Assembly (NCBI GenBank): GCA_022575985.1
Contig: JAKSXM010000247.1
Coordinates: forward strand, 3,371,501-3,435,500
Length of the DNA: 64,000 bases
DNA from: Anagrus nilaparvatae
Taxonomy: Eukaryota > Arthropoda > Insecta > Hymenoptera > Mymaridae
Direction of reading: 5' to 3'
Shown: in pieces, positions 44,332 through 54,984 of the stretch
Layout of the letters: each line of letters begins with the position of its first letter
Numbering within the stretch: the first letter of the stretch is position 1
Notes under the pieces: generated by a model
Told to the model about the DNA's origin: nothing
What the model saw: the letters and a program-made list of their open reading frames with translations, nothing else
The model's database searches: none
Translations under genes and position numbers: made by a program

Positions 44332-46071
44332 TATGTCATTGAAGTCTGGAACGTTCATGGAAAAATTCCCAGCGTAAAAATGAAAAAAAAAATTATTTTA
44401 AAAAGAGGAAAATTCCTAAGTGGATTTTTCATTAAAATTTTAGCAGTAAATGATTCCTTGTTGCAAAAGCTACAAAATAAAAAAAAATATCATTTTTAAA
44501 TCCCAGCAAACGGTAATAAATTTAAAAATAAAATTTTCAAAAATTCTTTGTATTTCGTTTTTCCTTACATTAGGAATAATATGCAAAAAAATCATTTGCG
44601 ATAGTTTTCTCTCACAAATTTAGAATAATTTGGTCACAATTTTTTATGATTTTAAGTCCGGCAAAGATATTTTAAGTCTAAAAATAAAAAAACTTTCTTC
44701 ATAATAATTAGGGATTTTGTAAAAAAAACTTTTATCCACATGAGTATTTTTTATAAATACTTCGTTCTACCAAGTTATACAGATGAAAAAGCCTGGAATG
44801 CATTTTTATTACAACTTAATTGATGTGCCAGAAGTGCACAGTGGTACCAACTAAGTAACTAGAAATCAAATTTGAAATGGAGAAAATATGAAAATTTTTG
44901 CAATATCAGTTAAAAAAAAATAAACCATGTTCTATACTTCTATAATAATATTATAAAATGAAAAAATTAATTTTCAAAATTATGTTGTTATATCAGAAGT
45001 GGAGTAAATTTTAAAATAATAAAATTAAATAGATAAATATTTGAAAAATTTTTTTTTAAACGTAATAAAAATGTAAACTCGTGTAAACTGAAAAATAGTA
45101 ATAATTTAAAACAGAAAATTAATAAAAAGTAATTAAAAATTTATATTTGAGTCTTATTATCTCTTTTATTTATTTGTTTATTTAATAAAAATATCTGCAT
45201 AACCTATAAATGGTTATATAATAGACCATAGCTGCTTTCAGAAAATTTTGAACCAAACCATACAAAACCAAGGCAAATAATACTTTTTCTTAAATAGTAT
45301 TACTGTAAAATATTCAAACATCTTTTTCAAATTTTATGTTTGTGAGTAAGTGTCGATATCCTCCATAACCCTACGCACAGGTTTTTTATTATCTTTTATG
45401 TATTAAAATTATAAATTTTTTAATTATGGATCGTACTTAAATTAATCAAGGCTAACGATTATAGTTATAAAAAATAATTTGCTTATTTTGTCATATTTTA
45501 TTTTTCTCCATTTCAAATTTAATTTCTAGATACTTAGTTGGTACCACTGTGTACCTGTGTGTTGGTACCACATCAATTAAGTTGTAATAAAAACGCATTC
45601 CAGGCTTGTGCATCTGTATAACTTGGTAGAATGAAGTATTTATAAAAAATACTCATGTGGATAAGAGTTTTTTTTACAAAATCCCTAATTATTATAAAGA
45701 AAAATTTAAAAAACATGATTCTAACCTATCCAAGTTTTTTTATTTTTAGACTTAAAGTATCTTTGCCGGACTTAAAATCATAAAAAATTATGACAAAATT
45801 ATTCTAAATTTGTGAGAGAAAACTATCGCAAATGATTTTTTTGCATATTATTCCTAATGTAAGGAAAAACGAAATACAAAGAATAATCGAAAATTTTATT
45901 TTTACATTTATTACCGTTTGCCGGGATTTTGTTGCTTTGCAACAAGGAATCATTTACTGCTAAAATTTTAATGAAAAATCCACTTAGGAATTTTATTCTT
46001 TTTAAAATAATTTTTTTTTTCATTTATAGGTCGGGAATTTTTCCATGAACGATCCAGACTTCAATGACATA
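44332..46071. mobile_element. Foldback element with ~560-bp inverted arms
   Basis: Arms 44332-44895 and about 45495-46071 are inverted copies with a few indels. Outer ends are TATGTCATTGAAGTCTGG and its complement. Inner landmarks are CAAGGAATCATTTACTGC and GTGGTACCAACTAAGTA with complements. The 600-bp centre is AT-rich without ORF. Target duplication not clear because the flanks are A/T runs. Confidence 0.8.
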
Positions 46072-47367
46072 AAAAAATTGCATATCTAGTTAATAACATG
46101 AAGTTTAAATAATATTTATTATTAAAATAATCGTAAAGTCATTAATATTATTCTCTAATTATCACATTTAAAAATTATATTAAAAATATGAATTTTTTCT
46201 TTAAATAAATTGTATTTTCGTGTGATAAAATAGATGTTTTGAACAATGTGTGCTTGTATGAGTGATGTCGAGTTTAAGAGAGGCGCATGTTTACATAACG
46301 ATCATCGAATCATATTGCGCGAGTATCGATAAATGAGAGAGAGATAAATTCGAGAGCATTAATGTATTTCCCTTTTTCTCTAATTGCTTCCTTTAACTTC
46401 TCCCCAAAAAAATATACATACCGGCAGAGCGTCGATGATTGTGCTTGAGTGAACATCATCATGCGTGGTTATAAATTTATTAATTGACAGTTATATTGGA
46501 GTTCTTAATTATTAATATTTGATTTTTGCATGAATTATTCATTTTTATTATTGGCGATATTTTTGTATATCTAATATTGATTGACGACATTGAGTTACTT
46601 GGAATAATTGGCGATCAACGAGTATTGTATTCAGTATTAAAAAAATGGTTTGACGTCTTGGAGTATTGACCACGAGGCAGCGCCATTGTTTTATTACTAT
46701 TGAGTTCGAGAAAGTGAAGATTGGTCATTTTGGATAATAGTTTTGAATAAATCCAAGCTTGGTAAAATCATCATTATTATTTATTGGCGAGAAGACATCA
46801 GAAGGAGGTATAATTTGCAGTGCCAATTTAATTATTTCTTTGAAGATTGCTTAGCGCTAATTCTCCTCCTTCCTGACTTCTTTTTATTATATTTACTTAT
46901 TTTATAAACAATTGTAATTAATTATTAATTAAAAGTGTCCTATATAACTTGAATATTAGTTTTAATAATAATCAAATATAAATTTGTGTACAAAAATCTT
47001 AACCTATAATAATTTTGTCTCTCTCGTTATAATTAATACGTTTGTAAATTAAATGAAATTAACGGAGTATTGAACAAGTAAATACAATCGCATTGCGCTG
47101 CGTATTTTCGCGCCTATCACATTATATTTTTAGGTTAAGATTTTTGTACACAAATTTATATTTGATTGTTATTAAAACTAATATTCAAGTTATATTTAAT
47201 TATTATTTTTGTTATTTCATTTTTTAATCTAGCATCTTAATATATATGGGTAAGTCTATCTAAATTGAGTCGTTATAAAATATTTGTAATAAATTGCATT
47301 GATCAGAAGCCTCCTGATTTCCCGTCATAGTAGGAGTAATTTATATTCGTGCTATCGATTACCCCTA

Positions 47368-48227
47368 GGGGGCGTTCAATAATTACGCAACGCTAATTTT
47401 GGGAAATTTCGTATCAGTTCACCCCCCTGCAACGCTGTGCAATGCTTAGAGTTCAGTCCACCCACCCTATTAAAACGTTGCGCAACTATTTTTTTTTAGT
47501 AAAGGGCCTTTTTTCACAAAAAATAATAAAATATAATATTGATGTTAAAAAAAATTATGATATATTTTAATTTAATATTATATTATCTTAAAAGTAAATG
47601 AATTTTCCCGGCTTTAACAAACGACAAATATTAGATGCCTTGGACTGCAAATACTTCATATTTCACTTATAATATGATTAATATTCTTTTCTAATTTATC
47701 AAATTTTTTATTTTTATCCCTAGCTTCTCTCTACGATTTATTAATTTTTCTTCCTAGCGGGCCAAAAACTCTTTTTTCGACCCACAACGAGATGGAAAAA
47801 ATTAGTACATTTTTAACCAAGGGAGCAAAAAAAATGAATGGCCCAGATCGCATGTTAATTAGCATCCGACGCGAAGCCGAGGATGGTAAACTGCGATCTG
47901 GGATATTTTTTTTTGTTCCCATGGACAAAACGAAATTTTCCTTTCTCAGTGGGTGAAAACGCGTTTTTTTCTATCCATTGCGGGGCGAAAAAAGTGTTTT
48001 CGGCCCGTTAGGAAGAAAAGCTACTTATTAAACAAAGGATAAACTATTGGTTTCGGCTTTGAATGCATTTTTTTTTTTAATTAAAAAAAATTTAATTTAC
48101 TGTATTTAAAAATGATTTTCGTTGCGCAACATTTTTTACCGTGAACCTACCCTAACGCAACGCCCAGTAACGGTTACAACAAAACGGTCGTTCCCCATAC
48201 AGCGTTGCGTAATTATTGAATGCCCCC
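47368..48227. mobile_element. Harbinger-like MITE (860 bp) with CTA duplication
   Basis: The ends are GGGGGCGTTCAATAATTACG at the left and the matching complement at the right, ending ATTGAATGCCCCC. CTA flanks both sides (47365-47367 and 48228-48230). A 3-bp target and GGG ends resemble PIF/Harbinger elements, though the usual target is TWA. There is no transposase. The centre holds hairpin copy 2 (47835-47905). It is inserted in LTR B2. Confidence 0.8.
47835..47905 (-). other. Dispersed structured hairpin, copy 2
   Basis: GCCCAGATCGCA pairs with TGCGATCTGGG. The inner block (minus strand) reads CCATCCTCGGCTTCGCGTCG. One stem A-T pair of copy 1 is G-C here. Confidence 0.8.
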
Positions 48228-48577
48228 CTACGGATCCCCTCTGAGTCCGCGGATATAAGAAAACGGAGTTATTGTTTTATTACTGCTAATTTAACCCTTT
48301 TCTAGTACCACGAGCCTCATAATAAATAACTTTGTAATATGATAGAGGTCTTTTTAATTAATCAAATTTTTATTATTATTATTATTATCTAAAATTTATC
48401 ATATTACAATACTAAAATGATAGATTCTGTTCATGCGGGAGAAACACGTTGATTCCATAAGAAATAAATTATTTTTGGCATTAGACATAGCCACTTCAAT
48501 ACCTTTTTAAATATTTTTCTGTAATTAATAATTATAACTTAACTGGGGACAGAACTAGGCTTCTTTGAAAACTCTGA

Positions 48578-48622
48578 ATGTATTGGCGGATGTTGAACGA
48601 AATAAAAAATGTCTAATTGTAA
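48578..48622. repeat. 45-bp direct repeat flanking the BEL copy, left
   Basis: GTATTGGCGGATGTTGAACG followed by AAATAAAAAATGTCTAATTG matches 50836-50880 with two differences. It may be the remaining edge of the BEL LTRs. Confidence 0.8.
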
Positions 48623-48759
48623 ACTAACTGTAAACATCATTTAGAAATTCTTAAAAATAATGATTCTAAAGTTAAAAAACAAAATTATGAATATGCAGGA
48701 CGCAATAAGCATTAATTTGGTCTTAACTTAGGATTAAAAAAAATTACAATTTGTATGAC

Positions 48760-50640
48760 CGCCCACCATTAGGTGACCTATCCTTTGAAAAGAACACTAG
48801 AATAGTGGGATGAGGCGTGGATGTTGGCTGGAAGCAAAATTAATTTTGCTATTGGTCGTCGAAGTTGAGAGGTCGAAGTCTGCAACGTTACAACTCGTAC
48901 AATTCCATCTGCACCTGGACTTTAGCGATTATAGCACCTGGAGTTTACCTCCAAGACTCTACCTAGAAGCCACTTTGCAGTTGGACTATTGTCTTTTTGA
49001 ATAATAACCACGTCATCCACCTGTAGATTTCTTTGCGTTTTCAACCACTTAGAACAAACCTGAAGATCATGAAGAACTTCTAATCTCCAACGGCGCCAGA
49101 AGTCAGCAACAATTTTTTTTGAATCATTCGCCAACGTTCAGTAGGCGTTTTACCCTCCTCTTTGACGGAGTAAGGTGCGGGGACCACGTTGATTTGTCCT
49201 CCAATCAGAAAATGTACAGAGGTAAGAGCACAGACATCCCCAGAGTCCCTTGTGAGGGGGCTTAACGGCCTTGAATTGATACAAGCCTCGATTTGGCATA
49301 TCAGTGTTGTAAATTCATCTATTGTTAAATGGGCTGCACCTATGACACGTTTAAGATGATGTTTAAAGCTTTTTACCTTTGATTCCCAAAGTCCACCAAA
49401 ATGGGGACCTTTGGGAGGGATGAACATCCATTCAATTCCCTCAGTCCATAATGATGTAAAGACGTCGGATATGAACTAAGAACGTTCTTCAAAGAGTCTT
49501 AGAATCTCATTGGCCGCTCCTTGAAAGGTGGTACCATGATCACTGTAAACAGTATGGCATAGTCCTCTGCGACTGGTGAAGCGTCTGAATTCTGCTAAAA
49601 ACGCCTTGGATGTGTAATCGATTACCAGTTCAAGATGTACTGCCCGCGTAACCATACACACGAAAACTGAAACATAGGTTTTAACAGATTTGTGATCTCC
49701 TCCTTTGTATACTCTGGTGTCAAATGGGTCAGCGTAGTCGACGCCAGTAAAAGTGAAGGGTCGAAACGGCAAGAGCCTGATAGCTGGTAGTGGAGCCATC
49801 AGTTGGAGTTGCCCTTTTCCTTGGAAGCGCAGACACCGTGGACACTTGCTGATGATCATCCTGATTTGACTTCGGTAATGGATGATCCAAAGGTTCTGTC
49901 GAATTGTTGATTGCACTAGCTGAGCCCCACCACGAAGAGTGCGCAAGTGGGCATTTCGTATCAGCAGGGTCGCTAGATGAGAATTTTTTGGCATGATTGG
50001 TGGATGCTTGTAGTCGTATGAGCCTGCTAGGTTTTGTAGACGGCCACCAACTCGCAGGATTCCATTCGCATCCAAGAAGGGGTACAGATTGCGTAAGTGA
50101 CTAGATATTTTTAACGGCTTGTTTTGGCTGAGTGTCTCAATTTCATCTGGGAAATAGTGGCGCTGGAAAATCTTGATTACTGATGCCCTGGCTGACGCAA
50201 GATGTATACAAGGTGAGCAGACTAACCTTTTGGTTCCGGGTGGCAAGGCAGAATTGGTTTTCCATCTGTGAAAGCCAGAAATATATTTGATTAACCTATT
50301 TAGACTGGAGTATTTGGAGGTCCAAGCTAGAAATGGATTTTCTTCCACTGCAGTGCGGAAGACCTTTGTAGTGGATTTGGCCTCGCAGTTGGTTGTTTCT
50401 GAGATCTGATTTTTAGGCCAGTTTTCAGGACCTTCCTGGAGCCAGGCTGTAATTAATACGAAGTGTTGATTTAAGCATAAATTTTTCACCTATTGAAAAG
50501 GTGAGAACCTGATATACTAGTGTAAAAGTGTTACTTGGAATAAAAACTCTTGAAGGCTCCTGATGGATCGCAACCCAACAGCAGCTGGCAGCAGAAATAC
50601 CTTCTTGGTGATATGTTCTCCTGATCAAGCGTTCTCTTGG
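48760..50640 (-). pseudogene. BEL/Pao integrase and DUF5641-like tail, well preserved
   Basis: From about 50490 leftwards, one 337-codon frame covers the pre-integrase segment (ENPFLAWTSKYSSLNRLIKY), LKISSHLRNLYPFLDANGIL and RVGGRLQN, then the zinc region (NAHLRTLRGGAQLVQSTIRQ, CPRCLRF). The usual second His of H..HGG is Arg here. The core has FTGVDYADPFDTRVYKGG (first Asp), TRAVHLELVIDYTSKAFLAE and YSDHGTTFQGAANE (second Asp), then a stop at 49476. The next frame has FGGLWESKVKSFKHHLKRVI (catalytic Glu) and RPLSPLTRDSGD. After one more shift the tail reads KWLKTQRNLQVDDVVIIQKD, AKWLLGRVLEV and STSQLRRPIAKLILLP. All three DDE residues remain. Upstream RT and gag are gone. Confidence 0.9.
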
Positions 50641-50835
50641 AAATAGAGTTTTTGCAGTGCACTAAATTCTATAATGCACTTGAGATTGCGAATAAGTTTG
50701 CAATTAATTTTTTTCTTTCACTGATTTTAAAAAGTTATTATATTTTCTCAAAAACACAAAAAACCAGATTTCTTGATTTTCACTTGTTAATTAATAAAAA
50801 TTCGCTAATTAAATCATCCGGCTCGAAGGAACAAA

Positions 50836-50880
50836 ATGTATTGGCAGATGCTGAACGAAATAAAAAATGTCTAATTGTAT
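50836..50880. repeat. 45-bp direct repeat flanking the BEL copy, right
   Basis: The counterpart of 48578-48622. Confidence 0.8.
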
Positions 50881-51750
50881 TTGAAAATATGAATAACTTT
50901 ATTTTATTTAACAATTTAACTATAATTTAACAGTGATTAAGAAAAAGAGTGGACTGTATTAAAAAATAGGTGCGTATTTGGATTTTTCGGTAACTGAACT
51001 GAATTTTTTTACAAGGAAATGGTACAATTTATATCTTAAAAAACTAGATTAGATTAACAATAATAATAAAAAAAAATAAGTTATTACAAGTCACTTCTCA
51101 CGTAGGCATTTTATTTTTGGAATTTCCAAAAAATAGAAAAAAATAAGGTAATAAAAAACTAGTAATTACCAAAAAAAGAATTACTCGACAGATATTAATA
51201 CATAGAAAAAATATAAAAATTAATCGTTATCAAAAAAAAAATAGAAAATAAAAGTCGTAATCTATTTACGACTGTAAATAATGACTCGTGAAAAATTCGT
51301 TATAATAACTAATAATTAATATTTAATTAGGCCAAATTGGCCATAACACTGAATGTGTTTGCATAATTATAAATTTGAAGTGAAACATGATTTTTTTAGG
51401 CAACAGAAACAGAAGTAAATGCAATACAGGGGGGGCAGGGCGGAATCCCCCCTTCAACTTTTGCTAGTATAATGTATATGATGCATGTAAATTATAATTA
51501 CATAATTGTATTCAGAAAAATAAAATGTGTAAGGAAGTAATTTTCAATATTTTTTCTAAATAAACTATAAGCATTTACAGTAGAAACTCTAAAAATCACA
51601 TTTTATTTTTATGAATAAAATTATGTAGTTAAAATTTTCATACATAATATGCATTTAATAAGTAGATTTTTAATTTAAGTAAATAATAAAAAATTATAAT
51701 AAATAATATAAAAAATTATAATAATAACAAATTATAATAAATAGATTTTT
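50881..51750. other. AT-rich spacer, nothing recognised
   Basis: No gene. A G8/C6 patch lies near 51430-51460. Otherwise unique A/T-rich sequence. Confidence 0.6.
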
Positions 51751-51858
51751 CTGTACAGTAGCCACGAAAGTACGATTTTCTAGCCGCTGCGCGGCCAAGG
51801 AAATCGGGATTACTTGCTACTGTCGCAGAAAAATTTTATACGTCCCTTGTCCATAAAT

Positions 51859-51937
51859 GAAGAATGCCCCAAGTCGCAGTTTACCATCCACGGTTTCGCC
51901 TCGGAAGGTAATTTACGTGCGATTTGGGCCATTCTTT
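51859..51937 (+). other. Dispersed structured hairpin, copy 3
   Basis: AGAATGCCCCAAGTCGCA pairs with TGCGATTTGGGCCATTCT, using one G-T wobble and one mismatch. The inner block is CCATCCACGGTTTCGCCTCG. The flanks (CGCTGCGCGGCC upstream, TATACTATT downstream) also resemble copy 1, so the repeat unit is about 300 bp (51700-52010). Confidence 0.8.
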
Positions 51938-52009
51938 ACTTTCCTGGGCACGAGCAGTAAATATACTATTTTTAAAATGTTTTCTGGCCCCCGATCTTAT
52001 AAAATTGTA

Positions 52010-52515
52010 ACATATTTCAGGGTGAAAAAATGAAAATTTTCATTCGTAAAAACGTTTTTCTAAACTTTGTAAATCCCCAGATAATGTAGAAAGTACCTTT
52101 TTTATTTTTGCCATCTTGGCCAATTGGAAAACATGCTTGTGTGAAAAAATGAAAATTTGCATTCATAAAACCGTTTTTCTCAACTTCGAAAACGACGAGG
52201 TAATGAAGAAAGTTCCTTATTTTTTGTTTTCTGTTATTCTATTTTGGATAATCGTAACATATTTCAGGGTGAAAAAATGAAAAATTTCATTCATAAAAAC
52301 GATTTTCTCAACCTCGAAAATGTATTAAGTAATGTAGAAATTTCCTTTTCTTATATTTTTTGGTTTGTCATGTTTGAAAATCGAAAAATATGCTAAGGTG
52401 AAAAAAAAAATTTTTTATTCTTGAAAACGTTTTTCTTAACTTCAAAAACACCTAGGTAATGTAGAAACTTCCTTTTCTTATGTTTATTTAGTCACCCATG
52501 TTGGAAAATTGGAAA
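52010..52515. repeat. ~122-bp tandem repeat, four units
   Basis: Units start at about 52020, 52140, 52262 and 52397. Each has GTGAAAAAATGAAAATTT, AAAACGTTTTTCTCAACTTC and TAATGTAGAAASTTCCTTT. Divergence is about 15-25 percent by eye. Confidence 0.85.
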
Positions 52516-53218
52516 ACAGTTTAAAATTATAATTTCATGACCTAATATTATAATTTCAATTTGATGATTTATTCTTATAGGTTATAAAACAAAGCAAGAT
52601 ATTTTCGCTAATTTTATAAATTTTTACCGTGATTTCTACTTATATTTATTTTTAATATACAATGCACTGAATATGCTTTTTTGTAATTTACAAACACCGA
52701 TTGCAAAACTGGTGTGTTAAAGAAGAGTAAAAAAAGACGTAATTCGAAAGTGCTGAAATCGTATTCTGAGTTTTATAAAGTACAATATGATATATTTGGC
52801 TATTTACAGAAGGCTATTAGAGGATTTCGTTATAGTGCAATAATAATAAAATTTTAATATATGAATCCTTTTATAGATTCTTTTAGCAAAAATATTAAAT
52901 ATTTTTATAAGTCCTATATAATATTATAAGCATGCTGAAATACTTTTATCTGTAATTTCTAAAAAAGCGCATTATATCCAAATATTTCCTAGGTGGTTTG
53001 TTCATGTACAAATTATATTGAACACGCAGGAACAACAATTAATAAATCATTGCTAAAGATTATAGTTATTTTATATTAACTAGTATGCTTAAAAGTAAGA
53101 AAAAATTAAATTTTTCACCTTAAATGACAATAAAAAATTATTTAGTAATAATGTTGAATATAATGATAATTCCAGATGTTGAAGTAAATCAAAGAATAAT
53201 ATGTAATTACTATTTACT
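52516..53218. other. AT-rich region upstream of the LIM gene fragment
   Basis: I see no coding segment. It could be promoter or intron of the LIM gene. A stop lies 15 bp before the candidate start Met, so coding cannot extend into it without splicing. Confidence 0.55.
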
Positions 53219-53505
53219 ATGGATATCGAAAAATGTTTATCAGTTAGAAATGATGCTGCTCAACATGAGTGCGCGGGATGTAGAAAACCAATAACACAAA
53301 GGTAATTTTTCAAAAAAATATGTAAATAAAAATAAAATATATTTTTTAATTATATTTATTATTAAAGATATTTACTCCGAGCTTTAGATATGTTCTGGCA
53401 CGAAGACTGTCTTAAATGTGGTTGTTGTGATTGCAGACTTGGTGAAGTAGGTTCTTCATGTTATACAAAAGCAAATCTAATTCTTTGCAAACGAGATTAC
53501 TTAAG
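53219..53505 (+). CDS. Bx: LMO/Beadex-type LIM-only protein, first LIM domain (two exons)
   Basis: Exon 1 (53219-53301) codes [20 protein letters not shown] then CRKPITQR. A 66-bp intron (GTAATT...TTAAAG) is spliced in phase 2. Exon 2 (53368-53505) codes [20 protein letters not shown] and [20 protein letters not shown], then KRDYLR and a GTAAGC donor. All zinc ligands of LIM1 are present: C-x2-C, H-x2-C, C-x2-C and the final C-x2-D. The sequence is clearly of the LMO1/3-Beadex group, nuclear adaptors that bind LDB/Chip and modulate LIM-homeodomain factors. The second LIM domain is not found in the 10 kb downstream. The gene therefore has a very long intron, a LIM2 exon outside the window, or is a partial duplicate. 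The changes C for L in GSSCYTKAN and K/T in CRKPITQR favour a diverged copy. The first Met may be preceded by an unseen 5' exon. Confidence 0.85.
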
Positions 53506-54177
53506 GTAAGCATTATACAATTCAAAATCACTATATAATTTTTAAAGAATTACCAAATTCAGCTAATTTAAAATTAATTGACCTTTTTGCAAGTAAATAT
53601 TATTATTTTAAGATTTTAGTGAATTTTCTAACTTATCGGCTATGAATAATAAATATTATAGGTACACAGGAGTAAATTTTTACTCAGTTTTCTACGTAGA
53701 ATTATATATAGTTTTGTATAAAGTTTTGTAAATAGTTTTGTAAATAGTTTTGTATATAGTTTTCTACGTGTTTGATTCGATTTAAGGTTATTCAAAAAAA
53801 GAAGTCAAATTACTTTTCATAAAAGGCATAGTTCTTTTATTTATTTTTTCTTTGTTTTTTTTTTTGTAAGACCTTTTTTAATTTTTAAATATTATCATGA
53901 ATTCATAGGTGTTAATTTTTACTCAGATTTATATGTATAAAACTTTATAATAAATTAGCTTACTTTCAACGTTTTTAAAATTTTTCGAGACTTGTAATTT
54001 TATAAATTTTTGTTAATTTTTTCAAAAATTTATTTATTAATTTCTTTTTTTTACTAAGTTGTAAAATACTTTTTTTTAAACCATTTTTTCAAATCTGAAA
54101 AATTTTAATTAGTTTTTAAATTTTTGTAACAAAATACTCGAGTGTCAAGGAATTTGTTTAAATTAAATTAATTACAG
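53506..54177. other. Putative intron sequence after LIM exon 2
   Basis: Begins with the GTAAGC donor. Contains a short repeat, AGTTTTGTA, three times near 53707-53760. No LIM2 exon seen. Confidence 0.5.
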
Positions 54178-54668
54178 AATTAATTAAAGTAAAAGATATT
54201 GTAAAACAAAAAAAAAAACAAAAAAATAAATGCAGTTAAAATTAAATAAATGGAGACTAAAATTACAAATACTTATAGGTATTACGCAAAAATGAGTAAA
54301 TTCTCAAATTTTGGAAAAGGTGCCTTACTCAGCCCTTAGGCTCATTGTAGCACCTCTTCCCAAATTCGAAAATTTAATAAACTATTTTTAGCTGCTAAGC
54401 ATATACAAGCTGTAGAGAAGGCTCGGCCTGAGGCTAATATCTCCCATCTCTGACAGTTTTTGGCTAAACATTTTTTTTACAGGCTTATGAATGCCCAACA
54501 ATGATGTCTTCCTAAACTCATTACGGCACCTCTTTGATAATTCACTCAAATATTTTTGCGTAATGCCTTTAAGTATTTGAAATTTTAGTCTCCATTTATT
54601 TAGTTTTAAATGCATTTATTTTTTGTTTTTTTTTGTTTTACAACAATATCTTTTACTCTAATTAATTT
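54178..54668. mobile_element. MITE with ~150-bp inverted ends
   Basis: Left arm 54178-54330 and right arm about 54510-54668 are inverted copies sharing AGTAAAAGATATTGT, AAATGGAGACTAAAATT and ATTACGCAAAAAT with complements. Ends lie near AATTAATT. There is no ORF. It sits in the presumed LMO intron. Confidence 0.8.
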
Positions 54669-54984
54669 GTAAGTTGAAAAAGCAAATTTTTCCTATATTG
54701 TTTAGCGTCAATGAGTATTAACTTACTTCCATATTTCTCGATGCTAGATCTCACCGCCAAAGTAACCTTCATCTTCTAATAATATTATTAGAAAATTATT
54801 TACTTGAAAATTTTGTAAATTTCTTATATAAAATAAATCTGAATGTTATTCTGAAGTAGGTAATTGTGAATTATTTTGAAATTCAATTTCTAATGCATTT
54901 ATATTAATATTGTTTGAGTTTTTGTTCAATTTTAACTCTTAATCGGTTTTTATGATGGTTACAATAAAAAAACCATCCTCTAGC

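Larger units (their letters stand above)
46334..48408 (+). repeat. LTR family B copy 2 (inverted), interrupted by a MITE
   Basis: The plus strand starts TGAGAGAGAGATAAATTCG and ends CATATTACA. It matches the reverse complement of 37831-39045. Without the 860-bp insertion and its 3-bp duplication it is about 1,212 bp, nearly the length of copy 1. No primer site follows its CA end and no purine tract clearly precedes it. It may be a solo LTR or the 3' LTR of a lost element. The 5-bp flanks do not match, so no target duplication is preserved. Confidence 0.85.
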
